This document shows positions 21,021 to 32,549 of a stretch of 54,259 bases of DNA, one piece after another. Source of the DNA: Gnetum montanum (taxonomy: Eukaryota > Streptophyta > Gnetopsida > Gnetales > Gnetaceae); NCBI GenBank assembly GCA_015680685.1, contig MNCI01010436.1:102221-156479 (forward strand), in the 5' to 3' direction. The notes beneath the pieces are model-generated. The model was not told the DNA's origin, made no database searches, and saw nothing but the letters and a program-made list of their open reading frames with translations. Made by a program: the position numbers and the translations under genes. The number at the start of each line of letters is the position of its first letter. Within the stretch, counting starts at the first letter, position 1.

Positions 21021-23725
21021 ATGTCCATTTTAGTTAAACCAATAATGAACTCTTGTCCAATTCTATCTTGTTCGACTGGTGCTGCAACTATCTCGACACC
21101 GTTATCAGGATCACTATCGCCACCACCTGTGTTTTCATCATCGTTTTTGGTTGAGGAGTTGTTGCTATCGGGTGGAATTACCCGGAACAATGAATCTTCT
21201 TCATATGCCCTTTCTTATGCTTTTTCGGATAACCACTCACAACAACAACTGTGCCAAGACCAACAGGTCAATTCTCAAAAACATCAGCAAACTGTTGGCA
21301 CTGTTGGTTTCTCTGAAGTGAATAATCCTGCAGCAATTCCAACAGTAGCACAAGGACAATTTGGCATTCATGGACAAACAAAATCTGGTAAGATCCATGG
21401 CTGTAGTAGAAGACGTTATTCGAAAGCCCAATGGACTTCACAGGAAGACAAGTATGAATCTTTTTCTTTGTTGGTTTTTCAATTTATCCTATTTAGATTC
21501 AGATTCAATTCTACTTCATTTTGTTATTATAACTTATACTATGATTCTTGTATTCAAAATTTTAAATTTTAGATGAATTGGGTAATGTAGTAACAATGCT
21601 GGATTTTTGCATAGTTTGCTGATTGATCTGGTGAACCACCATGGCCAACGACAATGGTCTAAAATTGCCACATATCTACCAGGGCGTCATGGTAAACAAT
21701 GTCGTGACCGCTGGGTCAACCACCTTCGTCATGATATCAAGGTCAGTCTTAGAAAAATCAACCATACAATTATCAATTATGAATTATACCTATAGTGTAA
21801 AAATTTTCAACCCTCTTGCAAGATTTAACTATTCTATGTTGAACAAACCTTTGTCTATAGATAGTGGGTTTAATCTTCAATTTTGACTTTTGAAAAAGGG
21901 ATTGTTCTTAAATTCTTGCTGCATCTTTGCTTCTTGATTATGAAATGTGTGAGAGCTAAGGTGCTTAGTTGATACGGTTTCGTATGGTTTTGCCTTGGCA
22001 ATTCCTATCATTCAGTAAATTTTAACACTATTGATCTTCCCGCTCCATGATTTGAAATACAATTATTTTCTGTTTAATATACCTAGATTCTGTATCTGCT
22101 AAACTATTACATCATGTTAGGATCTAATACAAACACATTAAGTTTGTGCCTTTATCAATGGAAAACACTTTGAACATGTAGTCCATCTAAATTTTATAAT
22201 TTGATAAGATATTAAAATTCTATTTTAGATTGCAAAGTTAAAGCACATGAATAACAATGGATAATTTTAGCATATTAAATTACAAATTTCTATATCATTG
22301 TCTTGTTAGATACTCAAAACTGAGTAAACTACAACATTACTTTTCTCTAATCTTTGAGAAAGAAATTGTAACACATTCAGTTTTCACATAGAGGCACTGC
22401 TTCAGTTGAACATACAAGGTTTAGCATCTAGGAGAAACATAGATGTTGAAAACTATAGAACTGATCTAAAATTAAGGATTTGGTAGAAATTTAACCATGA
22501 TAAGCAATGGCCTAGGCTAACTTTGTTAAAAAACTATTATCTTAACATATCTTATCATTGACAGCATTGAAACTTTGCAAATTTCCTTCTTAAATTCTCT
22601 AGGATCATTTGTTGTTATCGAATGAGAAAAATTTGTATGTCCCAAGTTACAAGATCCAATCTGTGGACAAACTGACAAAATTTTTTTAGAGTTCAAATTT
22701 GGAACAATAGATATTTGCGATGGTAGCTTTGAGAAACTGATAGTCAATATTCCTCTGAAACTGCTAATTTATATTCTATAATAGCACAAAAAAAGAGACG
22801 ATTGAATGATCTATTTCTAAATTTGTATTCTAGTTGAAGAATACTATTTCTGAATTCAACATCCTAGTGTATCATGTCCAAGGTCAAACCCTATTTGTAC
22901 GAGTAATACTTCCTGGAGTCAAGAATGTGTGTATCATATTTATCAAAAATTGGGAATATCATATCACTCTATTTCAATTTCATATTTTTATGTGTCTAAA
23001 CTCTACCAACATTTCACTTCATGGATATGAATATATGACTAGTCTGTAATCCAATTTTTTTTAAATGGATTGTGATTCATTAGAGAGAAGGATGGAGCGT
23101 GGAGGAGGAAGGCCTACTAGTTCAGTTACATCAACAGTATGGTAACAAATGGTCTTACTTTGCTAGAATGCTTCCGGGAAGGACAGAGAATGCTATCAAA
23201 AACCATTGGAATGCAACTTTGCGGCGCAAGAACAGGAGATGGCCCTTGGGAGAAGAAGGCCCCTCTATGCTCCATAACTATATCCAGAGAATTGATGCCC
23301 TAAAACACAATAATCCTACTACTACTATCAACAATGACACCACCAGTAGCAATAGTAGCAGAAAACAAGAAATTAAGTTGATCTCTGTAGACAACCCACA
23401 ACAACAACAACAACTTTCCAATAACAGCCACATCAAGAAAAATCCATACCAGTCATCATTGCCATTGTCAACCCTGCTGGGTCACCCTTTGCAAAAGATG
23501 GTGTACGAAGAGAACAACTTTGACCAAAGTTTAGGGAATTGCTCTACTGGGATATTAAAGGCCTACAACATATCTAACCCATCATCAGCATCAACATCCT
23601 CCACATGGGAAGAAGCCCTAAGACATGTCAATGCTCATACTTATTCCTTCTCTGAGCTTCTGCAGGAGGCTATGGGCATAGGTATTGGTTGCTACAGGCA
23701 GATGCAGGAACATCAACAACAATAG
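21021..23725 (+). CDS. R2R3-MYB transcription factor, MYB98/MYB64/MYB119-like
   Basis: Three exons: 21021-21451, 21615-21741 and 23084-23725 (introns 163 and 1,342 bp, GT-AG, frame kept), giving 399 residues. R2 is at about residues 134-186 ([44 protein letters not shown]). R3 follows ([50 protein letters not shown]). The GKQCR and NHLR-DIK in R2, Trp at the first helix of R3 and NHWNAT-RR are hallmarks of the clade containing Arabidopsis MYB98, MYB64, MYB119, MYB115 and MYB118, which act in female gametophyte and embryo programmes. The N-terminus is Ser/Gln-rich; the C-terminus has Asn/Gln/Ser-rich stretches (a CAA-repeat encodes poly-Gln) that could be activation regions. It is nuclear by family. 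The start ATG is the first in frame; an alternative is the Met at residue 9. The gene looks intact. Confidence 0.9.
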
Positions 23726-23776
23726 AACTACCAAACAGAGGAACGGGCAGAGCAAATGTGACAATAGCTTCCTTAT

Positions 23777-23783
23777 AATAAAG
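23777..23783 (+). terminator. candidate polyadenylation signal of the MYB gene
   Basis: aataaag lies about 50 bp after the MYB stop codon, in T-rich sequence. Confidence 0.4.
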
Positions 23784-24950
23784 GATCTTGAGCTACTATT
23801 TTATTTGGATTGTATAATAGTTGGAGCAAATTTGGTATCATTGTAGTTTCTTATGTATATATGCATGATAGATAGATTACATGGAGCAAAGTTTCTAGTC
23901 TCTATGGTTTGACTAGGAAGAGTGGAAAAAATTATCAAAAATTAATTTCTAATCTCGAGAATTTATTTAAAGTTAACAACAATTTGCATCAAGCTTTTCT
24001 AGATATTTTTTGGAAAGTTGGTAGATCTTTTTTTCTTTTTAATTTCAAAGTTGTTTACAACTTTATTACAAAGAATATTTTTATTCAAAACAAATTCAAT
24101 AAGCGTAGAAAATGAAAGATATTTGGAGAGTTCCTACCTTTCTTAAAATTTGTATTTTTTATAGTGTCTTATTTATCAATGTTTTCCTATCGGCATTTGT
24201 CTTAAACAAATTAGAACTATTTTTTCTCAATGTCCTCTTTGTAGAATTAAAGACTAATTTGTTCATGTGTTTTTTTTTAGTGTCCTAGTGTTTAGCATGC
24301 TTAGAAAAGAACTTCTAGAATTTGTAACAACTTTTAAACATGCATTAATAAAGTCAATTCTTAGTGGTCAATGTACTTTGTCTACTTTCTTTCATTGCAT
24401 TTGGTAGTGTTTTTGAGTGCTTGTTCTCTACTATATTTAAAAGCATCAATGTGTAGTTATCTTATAGTAGCAAGAGTATATCTAGGACCTCCTTTTTGGA
24501 GTTAAATATCAAATTCTAAAAGATGTTGGTTTTAACTAGAGCTTCAAGAAGTCAAAAAAACCCTTCTTTGTAAGAAGTGAAAATCTCTAATGGTACTTTT
24601 AAATAAGGGCAAAACTTGAGCCTTTGCCTATGGAAGGGGAAAGGCTTTTCATAAATGGTTGCAAGAAAAAACCTTTAAAAGCATCCCAAATATTCTAAAG
24701 AAAAGGTTTTTCAGAAATAATTGTAAAAGAAAACTGAAAAGGCATCTCAAAACCATTAAAATTTTTATTTAGACTCTCTTTAATTATTTTATTTTATTTT
24801 TATTTTTTGAACAATCCCCTCGTCTTCTCCCAATATATCATGCATTTTTATTTGCCGATTATTTTATCGCAAACACTTCACTTCACCCTGGTTTATCCTT
24901 CACAGGGTTTCTCTGAGCGTTAACAAGTAAGAGCATCAAGGTTTTAAAGT
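23784..24950. other. AT-rich spacer
   Basis: No gene recognised. A loose tandem pair of about 60-bp units (ggcttttcataaatggttgc / ggtttttcagaaataattgt) lies at about 24645-24755. The last part, from about 24830, is probably the promoter of the gene that begins at 25131. Confidence 0.5.
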
Positions 24951-25130
24951 CTCTCTTTCCTAGCGGGTGAATAAATCGGTTTGCGCGGGAGCGATCGTTA
25001 CGCTGACAGTGCCAGTTTATTTCGCTGTAGCCAGTCTAGATCTTTAAATCAAGATCGACAAAAGTCCAAAGTTTCAGAGTTGTACCGTTTGAGGATAATT
25101 TCTTTTTTTCCAGCCTTGGAGGCTTCCAAA

Positions 25131-27340
25131 ATGGAAGGTGAAAGTCTGCTTGAAACGATATACGAGGATGTTCAATTCGACGACGATTCCGATGTTGTAG
25201 AGAGTGAGGAAAAGTTTTCTGTCAACGATGAAGAAATTTCAAGATTTTCATCTGTCTTAAACATTCAAGGAGAGAATTCTGCTTCTATCTATGAAGCCGC
25301 AGATTCTACTTCTATTGTTAAAACCGCAGTGGAAGGAAACGGTAAATTTTTATTTGCTTATTATTCTTATATTTCAACAATTTGCGCTCTCACGTGACTT
25401 CATGCAGACATGTTGGCGTGATGAAATTCAAATCATCTCATCTACTTATTTATCTGTTGAAATGCAAGTTTAGTTTATTTATATTGTAGGTAAATTTTTA
25501 TAGGAATTGTTTTTCTACGAGCATGAATTGCCTTGTTATAGGAATTTTATTCTACATTTTCTAGATTAAATTATGTTTGTGATTTTACTTGAACAGCATT
25601 ATACTGGTAGAAAAATTTTATCATCTGTTTTGAAAATTTGAGTTTCACTTACGTTGAATCAAAATGTTATTTGATAACTCATTGGTTTTCCCATTCTAAA
25701 TAATTTTTAAAAATATTTTAATGGCCATTTGCTTTTCATATTTNNNNNNNNNNNNNNNNNNNNNNNNNNNNNNNNNNNNNNNNNNNNNNNNNNNNNNNNN
25801 NNNNNNNNNNNNNNNNNNNNNNNNNNNNNNNNNNNNNNNNNNNNNNNNNNNNNNNNNNNNNNNNNNNNNNNNNNNNNNNNNNNNNNNNNNNNNNNNNNNN
25901 NNNNNNNNNNNNNNNNNNNNNNNNNNNNNNNNNNNNNNNNNNNNNNNNNNNNNNNNNNNNNNNNNNNNNNNNNNNNNNNNNNNNNNNNNNNNNNNNNNNN
26001 NNNNNNNNNNNNNNNNNNNNNNNNNNNNNNNNNNNNNNNNNNTTTATAATTCTTATTTAACACTGTTGTAGTACTTTAGTTTAGCAGTGCATTATAGGCT
26101 GTAAGAGATTTAGTAGAAGCCTTAATCTCCAATTTTATAATTCTTACTTAACATTCTTGTAGTACTTTAGTTTAAAAGTGCAATATCTTCTTTTTTAATT
26201 GGACATGGCAAATTTATTTTTGCAACTTGCATTACAATTTACTCATTCAAAAGATAGATTATAGAGACTTCCATCCATTGTATATTTATGAGCACATTTT
26301 CCTGTTAAAAGCTAATTTCTTGTGCTTGGTGTGTTGCATCTAATCATTTGAAAATTTCAGAACATTGGGTACAAATGACAACTAAACTAGTTCAATTTTC
26401 TTAAATTCTTAGGCTCTGCCCTTATTATTTAATATTTAGTAAAGTTGTGAGTTCGAATAGGTTTACAAGCATAAAATCCATCCAGACTCTTGGAATTTCA
26501 GGACCTCCGTGTAAACATCGTTCTTTTGTTCGTTTGTTTGTTGAACGGCTGTTTGGTTCTATATTTTGGGCTTCTTGATTTTTTGGGTTTTGTTTTAATT
26601 TGAGTTTGACTAATCATGGATTTGAACTACCTACAGAAAACTCTTTTATGTTAAATAGTGGTTCTTGGAAGCAGGGCTTAACTGGAAAAAAAACATTAAT
26701 AATTATTTCTAATCATGGTTTAGGTGAAGATCATAGAGAGAAACGGAGGTCAGTTGACAGCTGATGGAAGACGACGTTGGAGGCATTCTGTGGAATGTCT
26801 TGAAAGCACGTTCTCAAGATGCATACCAGCAGATAATGAAGGCAGGAAAAGAATTTGAGGTATGATAGTCAAACAACGTTGAAGCTTTTCTGACCCTGTA
26901 CTGTCATTGGTTTTAATAACTAGTTTTTGAATTGACAGAAAGAATTGAGGAATGGTGGTGTTAAACGTAATATGCCTGAACTACCAAATGGACAATTTCA
27001 GATTAAACGTCCAAGAATAGAGGAAACTGCACCAAGTATACTGTTAACGAACAAATGTTCCGAGATTCAGGTTAATGCATCAAAGGAAAAATGCATGGAT
27101 CTGACTTGTCAAACTGCTTCACTTTCAAACTGTATGTTTGGTAGTATTTTGTGTCACAACAATGATAACCCCTCAGTCCAGGCATGGGTGAATGGCATAA
27201 AGGCAAGCAATGCATATCAAGATAAGAGCTGCAAATTGGCAACAAATGGCCACATACCCAGTGAAAGTGAAAAGAAAACAATATCTGTCAAAGATAGAAT
27301 TCGATTTCCCATTGTCTACAATGATTTGTTTGATCCATAG
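25131..27340 (+). CDS. PHAX-type snRNA export adaptor (interrupted by gap, frameshifted)
   Basis: Exon 1 is 25131-25341 (acidic start MEGESLLETIYEDVQFDDD, donor ggtaaat). An exon at 26724-26859 encodes VKIIERNGGQLTADGRRR, then after a one-base shift GGILWNVLKARSQDAYQQIM, KAGKEFE. The last exon at 26939-27340 begins KELRNGGVKRNMPEL and ends DRIRFPIVYNDLFDP. The middle exon matches the PHAX RNA-binding signature (GG-(M/L)-x-x-DG-x-RRR-T-P-GG). In animals PHAX carries capped U snRNAs to the nuclear exporter CRM1; the plant role is inferred from family. The first half of the domain is not visible and probably lies in the gap at 25744-26042. The shift at 26775-26778 falls inside RRR-(TP)-GG. Alternatively, an acceptor at 26760 (ttgacag) would skip the shift but lose the signature. 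Confidence 0.65.
25744..26042. other. assembly gap (299 N)
   Basis: A run of N inside the PHAX-like gene, between its first exon and the RNA-binding exon. The right edge abuts a tandem repeat. Confidence 1.
26043..26186. repeat. 91-bp-period tandem repeat at the gap edge
   Basis: tttataattcttatttaaca...gtagtactttagttt starts at 26043 and again at about 26134 with a few mismatches. The repeat probably continues into the gap and may have caused it. Confidence 0.75.
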
Positions 27341-28670
27341 ATAGCTGTGTGATCATGAAAGAGAGTGGCTGTTTGCAACATTGCAGATAATTTTTTGTAA
27401 AATGAAAGATCACAGATCATAGGAACTTCATGAATGTCAGTTGTAAGTTTTATTATGAAGTATTATCACTAATTAGCTTTATTACAAATGCAGAAACTCG
27501 TTGAACGTATTTCATCATTTCTCTGAAAAAGGAAAAAAAATTTCATTTTATTGATCTTAAAGCCATATTCAGAGAGTGAATTCATGTTAATGTTACTCAG
27601 ATTTTTTGTCAGTTGCAATGAGTTTACAGGCATGCATCGTATTCAGTTGCATTTTGAAAACAGCTTTCTAAATGTTTTGGATGTGTTATCAAACAGAGCA
27701 ATGCATATGAACCATTGCGTTCATGTGTTGAAGAAAACACACAACTTTCTTGATATTTTCATAATTAGTTTTTGGAAAATTTAACTTTATTTTTTTATTA
27801 GCAATATTCTCTTGTCTTTTACTTGACCGGATTCAACTTGGTCTCATGATGATTGAGTAATGGAGGGCAATGTTTGTTGTTTGTTTCTGATTTAGTATTG
27901 ATATGTGAAGGAGTATATAATTGTGCGTAAAATGCATTGATGAGTCTAGCTTTCTCATTGACATGTTAATGTTGTGGTCTTCCTTGACTGAAACAGTGTG
28001 TAGAAAAGTGAAGTTCTTAGGCATTGTGACAGACATTGTACATTGACTTTCTTAGAAATGTTTAGGTGTTTAACAAATCTTTGGATGATCAACTAAATTT
28101 TAACATGTTGATATTTAGTTTTTAAAATACATGATTTTGTGCCCCCCGTTTACGGTTACAAGTCATGCGGTACGCTTTATGGTGCCTTTGAATGATGCAA
28201 ATTTTTGTGTTATAATTGTCCAAAGTGGGTTTCATGCATCATTGGCACCTAAGTTTAATTAAGCACTGTTTCTGATGATGTTTTATCAACTCCATTGCTA
28301 TGCAGGTATCTTTTGCATGTCCACTTTTAATATGTCATGCTGACCATGACATCCCCCTTGTATTGAAAAGTCCAATGCTATACTTGCTGGTTTGCATTAT
28401 GGAAGGCATATATCCTTATGCAAAGTTGTTACAGTCTAATACCATACTCATTATACATGTTCCCCTGGTTCTGTTTGGCATTCGAATCATCTGTTTTCTT
28501 TTCTCTACGTTGTCCATGTTTTTACATTCTCTCTTCTTAGTGCTTTCATTTTGTAATATATGACTTGAATGCATCATAGACATTCACAGGCAGAAATTTA
28601 AACATACATGCCAATTGAATATGGTGGTAAAACAGTATAATCAACTGTTTTTAAATCTAGCAATGAATAC
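27341..28670. other. 3' flank of the PHAX-like gene, no further exon recognised
   Basis: The region is moderately AT-rich with T-rich tracts, like an untranslated region or intron. A short open frame at 28300-28563 (hydrophobic) has no recognised content and weak start context, so I do not call it. Confidence 0.4.
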
Positions 28671-28855
28671 GTACGAGATGCTGCTACTGCTATGCCATAT
28701 TGACTTAAATAGATAGATGAATTTATAAAGCAGCTTAAAGTAAGTGACATAAAACTTTAAATTAGGGCATTGGAAGTACTTAAACAACCGAATGCCTTCA
28801 TGCAAATCCTTTTTTTGAATGTTCCTAGGTTTCGGTATGGAATTATCCTTCGTTC
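28671..28855 (+). pseudogene. decayed copy of the small exon at 29512
   Basis: From gtacgagatgctgctactgc the sequence parallels 29512-29700: it reads VRDAATAMPY, stop, then IDEFIKQLK, further stops, and the landmark gcattggaagtacttaaaca. The downstream copy reads VRDATVALPS, MDEFIRQRK and attggaagtacttgaaca. Both are preceded by a short A/T-rich tract. Several stops show this copy is dead. Confidence 0.75.
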
Positions 28856-29511
28856 TTCTTCCATGGAATTTTAGCTTTTAAAATCCAAGTATGGAGTTAA
28901 CACAGAAATGGGTTAAACTAAGGATTTTAAAAAATTTATGGTTGTTGTAGACATGGTTGAACTTAGAAACTACATTTTTAAAATCAGCTGTTTTACTACC
29001 ATAGCAACAATCGCAACACAGAAACTTGGCCATTTTGATCATTATTAAGTGGATGAAGTGCGTGCTCCTACAGAGCAGGTGCATTTACCATGCTGAGGGA
29101 CACACTTTGCAAATCCCCTATTACAGGTCGCCTCAAATTCATGCGATAAAGACAATGATAAAGGCTATGATGAAAATTTGACACGTTCATTATAGTTCTA
29201 TGCTTGAAAATGTTTACAGGGTTTGTTTGTCTAATTGTAATGGTTGAAACCTTGTATTAAAAGTTTAAACGTTGTATAAAAATGAGACAGTTGTTTAATA
29301 TTTGTATTTTTGATAGCCGTTTCCTGTTATTGAGTTTGGTTTATATGCACATCTATAGTTAAGTCTTATTTCAGTTCACTTAATAATACACCCTTTTAGC
29401 TAGACATTACTATTGGTGTTTGCCTTTATTTTACAGCCGATTTCTTTTCTGTAGACTGAAAATATAGAATACAGCACCAAAGTAGTGACATTTCATTCTG
29501 GTAATGATTAG

Positions 29512-29751
29512 GTACGAGACGCAACTGTTGCTTTGCCATCTCGAGTTAAATACATGGATGAATTTATAAGACAACGTAAAGCAGGTGACAAAGCTAAGAA
29601 TCGAGGGTATTGGAAGTACTTGAACACCTCTCTGTCTGCATGCAAATCTTTTTTAAAAAAATGTTCTTGGGTTCCGCATGGCTGCTCTGAGAGTTTTACA
29701 ACACTTGATTGCATAAAAAAGTTGAGTGTGCTGCACAAAGATGATCAATAA
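29512..29751 (+). CDS. small terminal exon of unknown function
   Basis: An open stretch follows a good acceptor (aatgattag, 29503-29511) and ends in TAA at 29749-29751. It reads VRDATVALPSRVKYMDEFIR, then QRKAGDKAKNRGYWKYLN, then a Ser/Cys-rich tail (CKSFLKKCSWVPHGCSESF). I do not recognise the family. It may be a 3' alternative exon of the PHAX-like gene, whose stop is 2.2 kb upstream, or the last exon of another transcript. Compared with its dead copy 840 bp upstream, this one has kept its frame, which suggests it has been under selection. Confidence 0.45.
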   Translation, partial: VRDATVALPSRVKYMDEFIRQRKAGDKAKNRGYWKYLNTSLSACKSFLKKCSWVPHGCSESFTTLDCIKKLSVLHKDDQ

Positions 29752-29759
29752 TGCAGATG

Positions 29760-30800
29760 GCAACTCTGCAGACAGTTTTTGGTTGTACATTTTCAAACAT
29801 TGGAACTGTTCTTACTAAAGGGCATTGAGCCTCTTGGAAATGATCTTTTTTAAATTATTAACAATTCATATAAAATGCTAAAAGATAAGTTCAGGGAAAT
29901 GTAAATGCTAAAGTCAAAGCACTGCATTCTGTTTAGAAGTCAACCTTGCCTATCAATCTTCCGTCTCTACTTTGCTCCCTCAGCAGTGTTTTTCATGCTT
30001 GTATAATGAATGAACTTAGGCAAGTCTCCTTTCTATTACATTCCTTGACCTGCCCGTCTTAATACAAGCCAAACTGGCATATTTAGACCAACATATTTCA
30101 TATACTGCTTTAGATATTCAATTATGTAATCTTGCTACTTGATTTCTTAGTCCTTGGCCTGCCATATGGCTTGATAAATTGTTTTCCAAGCAGTGTCAAC
30201 ATTAACATTGACTTTTGTTTTGCAAGCAGTGTTAACATTAACGTTGGCTTGCTTTCTATTGTTGTGAGTTGGAATTTGAGATTTTTCCAATCTTTTCGAT
30301 TGATTTCCTTCTGCGTCCCAACTCAGTCTTTGTCATGATTTTTAAGTAGCTCTATACATTTTGCTTCATTTTGTCATGCAACAATATCAACAAATAACTA
30401 TTGTCTCAACTTGCACACTTTTTGCATAGATAGATTGCAATTCTTATGTGCAGGTCTGCCAATGTCCAAGTTGCTTGTGCTTGCTCAACTTATTTATTCC
30501 CGACACCTAGCTTTTTCACTTGTTTTTATAGTGTTGTAATCCTTTTTTTAGCCTAACAATTTCTAAATATGCAAGAGACGTTCCAGATGCTTCTCTTTTG
30601 CATCTCAAGCATTTTGTGTTTCCTCATAGCCTAGAACTTTCTAATTCATAATATACTATAACATCTTCTAGTGCAATGTGCCTTCTAGTTTGGTTACCTA
30701 GCTCTGAAGTTCATCTTTTTAGTAAACTAGCTCTAGAGTTCGTTTTTTATTGATAAACTAGAAGAGTGGATTAAAGAGGCATCTACAAATCATGCTATTA
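29760..30800. other. spacer
   Basis: T-rich sequence with no gene recognised. A short internal repeat (ttttgttttgcaagcagtgt / gttttccaagcagtgtcaac, each followed by aacattaac) lies near 30180-30245. Confidence 0.4.
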
Positions 30801-30819
30801 AAGTGAATTATTCATAGAT

Positions 30820-31960
30820 ACAACTTTTTAATCTTTCTAGATGATGTAACACTAATAGCAAATTTAGAAATAAGGTTAAAAACAATGTTGCATCAATTAT
30901 AAAAATTTTGTGAATGTACAAAAATGAAGGTGAATATTGACAAAATAAAAGTGCTAATTTGTGTAACTACTAAGAGAGATTACATGTTACAACTAAATAA
31001 TAAAAGACTTGAGATTATGCATACTTATAGATATTTAGGAGTAGACTGCTCTCAAAATTATAAGTAGAAATATGGTAGATCACAATGAATTGTAAATGGA
31101 TGGAAGTCTTTTTATACATTGAAGAACAAATGTAACAATCACAATATTTGGATTTGGATTATTTGAAAATATTTTTTTCAAACAATTGTACAAACTTTAT
31201 GGATATGTGGTATGGGGCTCACATCTTAATCAAGAATCATAGAAAGAAATTGAGAAACTTTAAAAATAGTTTTTGTTGAATGAATTCAAGATAAAAACTC
31301 AATTACTATATGTAATACATTTATTAGAAGCTAATTTGTTGGCATTTGAAGTTGAAGCAATGTATCAATTCTTAACATTCTATTTGAAAAATAAAAATAA
31401 TAATACGATCTTAGGGGAAATCATTTGAGAATCTCAACATGGGTGATTCCATGAAAGATGATTATGGCTACAAAAAATAACATATCGATAATATTGATGG
31501 AATACTAAATTTACAACAAGCTTGGAAACTTGTTACAAAGCAAATTTTAGAGAGATGATAAAATGAGGCATAGATACAAAAAAAGCTTCAATTTTATTGG
31601 AAAAATATTTGAGGTGGTAGACATGATGAAATAGAATATCTACATGCAACAATTTCAATATCCATGACAACATTAATTAGTAGAGTAAGAATGGAATCAT
31701 ACCATCTTTGAGTTGAAGTTCAAAGATGGAACAATGAACCTCATGAAGATAGAATATGTTAACTATGTTTATGGCATGTGGTAGAAGTTGAACAACATGT
31801 ATTATTAGAATGTTATGAAATAGATTTCTTAAGAAGAAAACTGCAAATCTCTAGGCAATCTTTATATGAGTTATTCAAGCTATTGGTGCTAATTCTAGGG
31901 AATTATATTGAAGACATGTTTAACTTGCATGAATATTAGACACATCTATTGTACTTTGGA
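30820..31960 (+). pseudogene. decayed LINE, C-terminal reverse transcriptase part
   Basis: On the plus strand, with many stops, it reads DDVTLIANLEIRLKTMLHQL, FCECTKMKVNIDKIKVLI and HTYRYLGVD (about 30835-31045). These are the catalytic DD box and the following LINE RT segments. Later parts read ECYEIDFLRRKLQISR after C-x-x-C...EQHVLLEC, the C-terminal cysteine/histidine segment (about 31755-31830). It differs clearly from the LINE at 4.8-10 kb (FADDTM type, GC-rich) and belongs to another LINE group. Only the C-terminal third is present, as in a 5'-truncated insertion. Confidence 0.75.
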
Positions 31961-32549
31961 TCTATTGTTATTTTGTACAAGTTCATTTGCCTAAATCATA
32001 ACTCTGGTTCAATGTTTCTACCATTACTAGTTTCCTTTAAGTCAGTAGTAGTTCATATTGTAAGGAAGTCACATCCTTAGGAATCTTAAAAATTTTAAAA
32101 AAGATTTTCCTTGTGTTCTTCATTCTTTCCAAAAATTCTTTATGTTGAAGCAAGGTTGATGAGTCATGGTTTAGTTCATCACATCGATGCATCAACATCA
32201 ACATAGGGTTAGCTATGTCAATGCAACAATGTTAATGTAGAGACAATAAATGCTTATATGAATGCATTTATGATACCATTTTTTATAGCATAGTCAAACT
32301 CTTACAATCTCCTTCCACGAAAGTTAGAATTTACCACTGAGTACTCATAGCATGAAGTAAGTGGATGTTCAAAGTTTTATTTAAGTGACTATGTACTTGC
32401 AACATTTTCATGATGGTAATAAGATTGAGATCATTTTCTTAAATTTAACTTAATTTTAAATGCTTCTTTAATTCCCATGCACTTAATTATTTTATATTCC
32501 ATCACACTTAATCATATCAAGTAAGTATGATTGACATCGAACATAAATG
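31961..32549. other. spacer
   Basis: AT-rich, no gene seen. May include the first part of the decayed gypsy LTR that follows. Confidence 0.35.
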
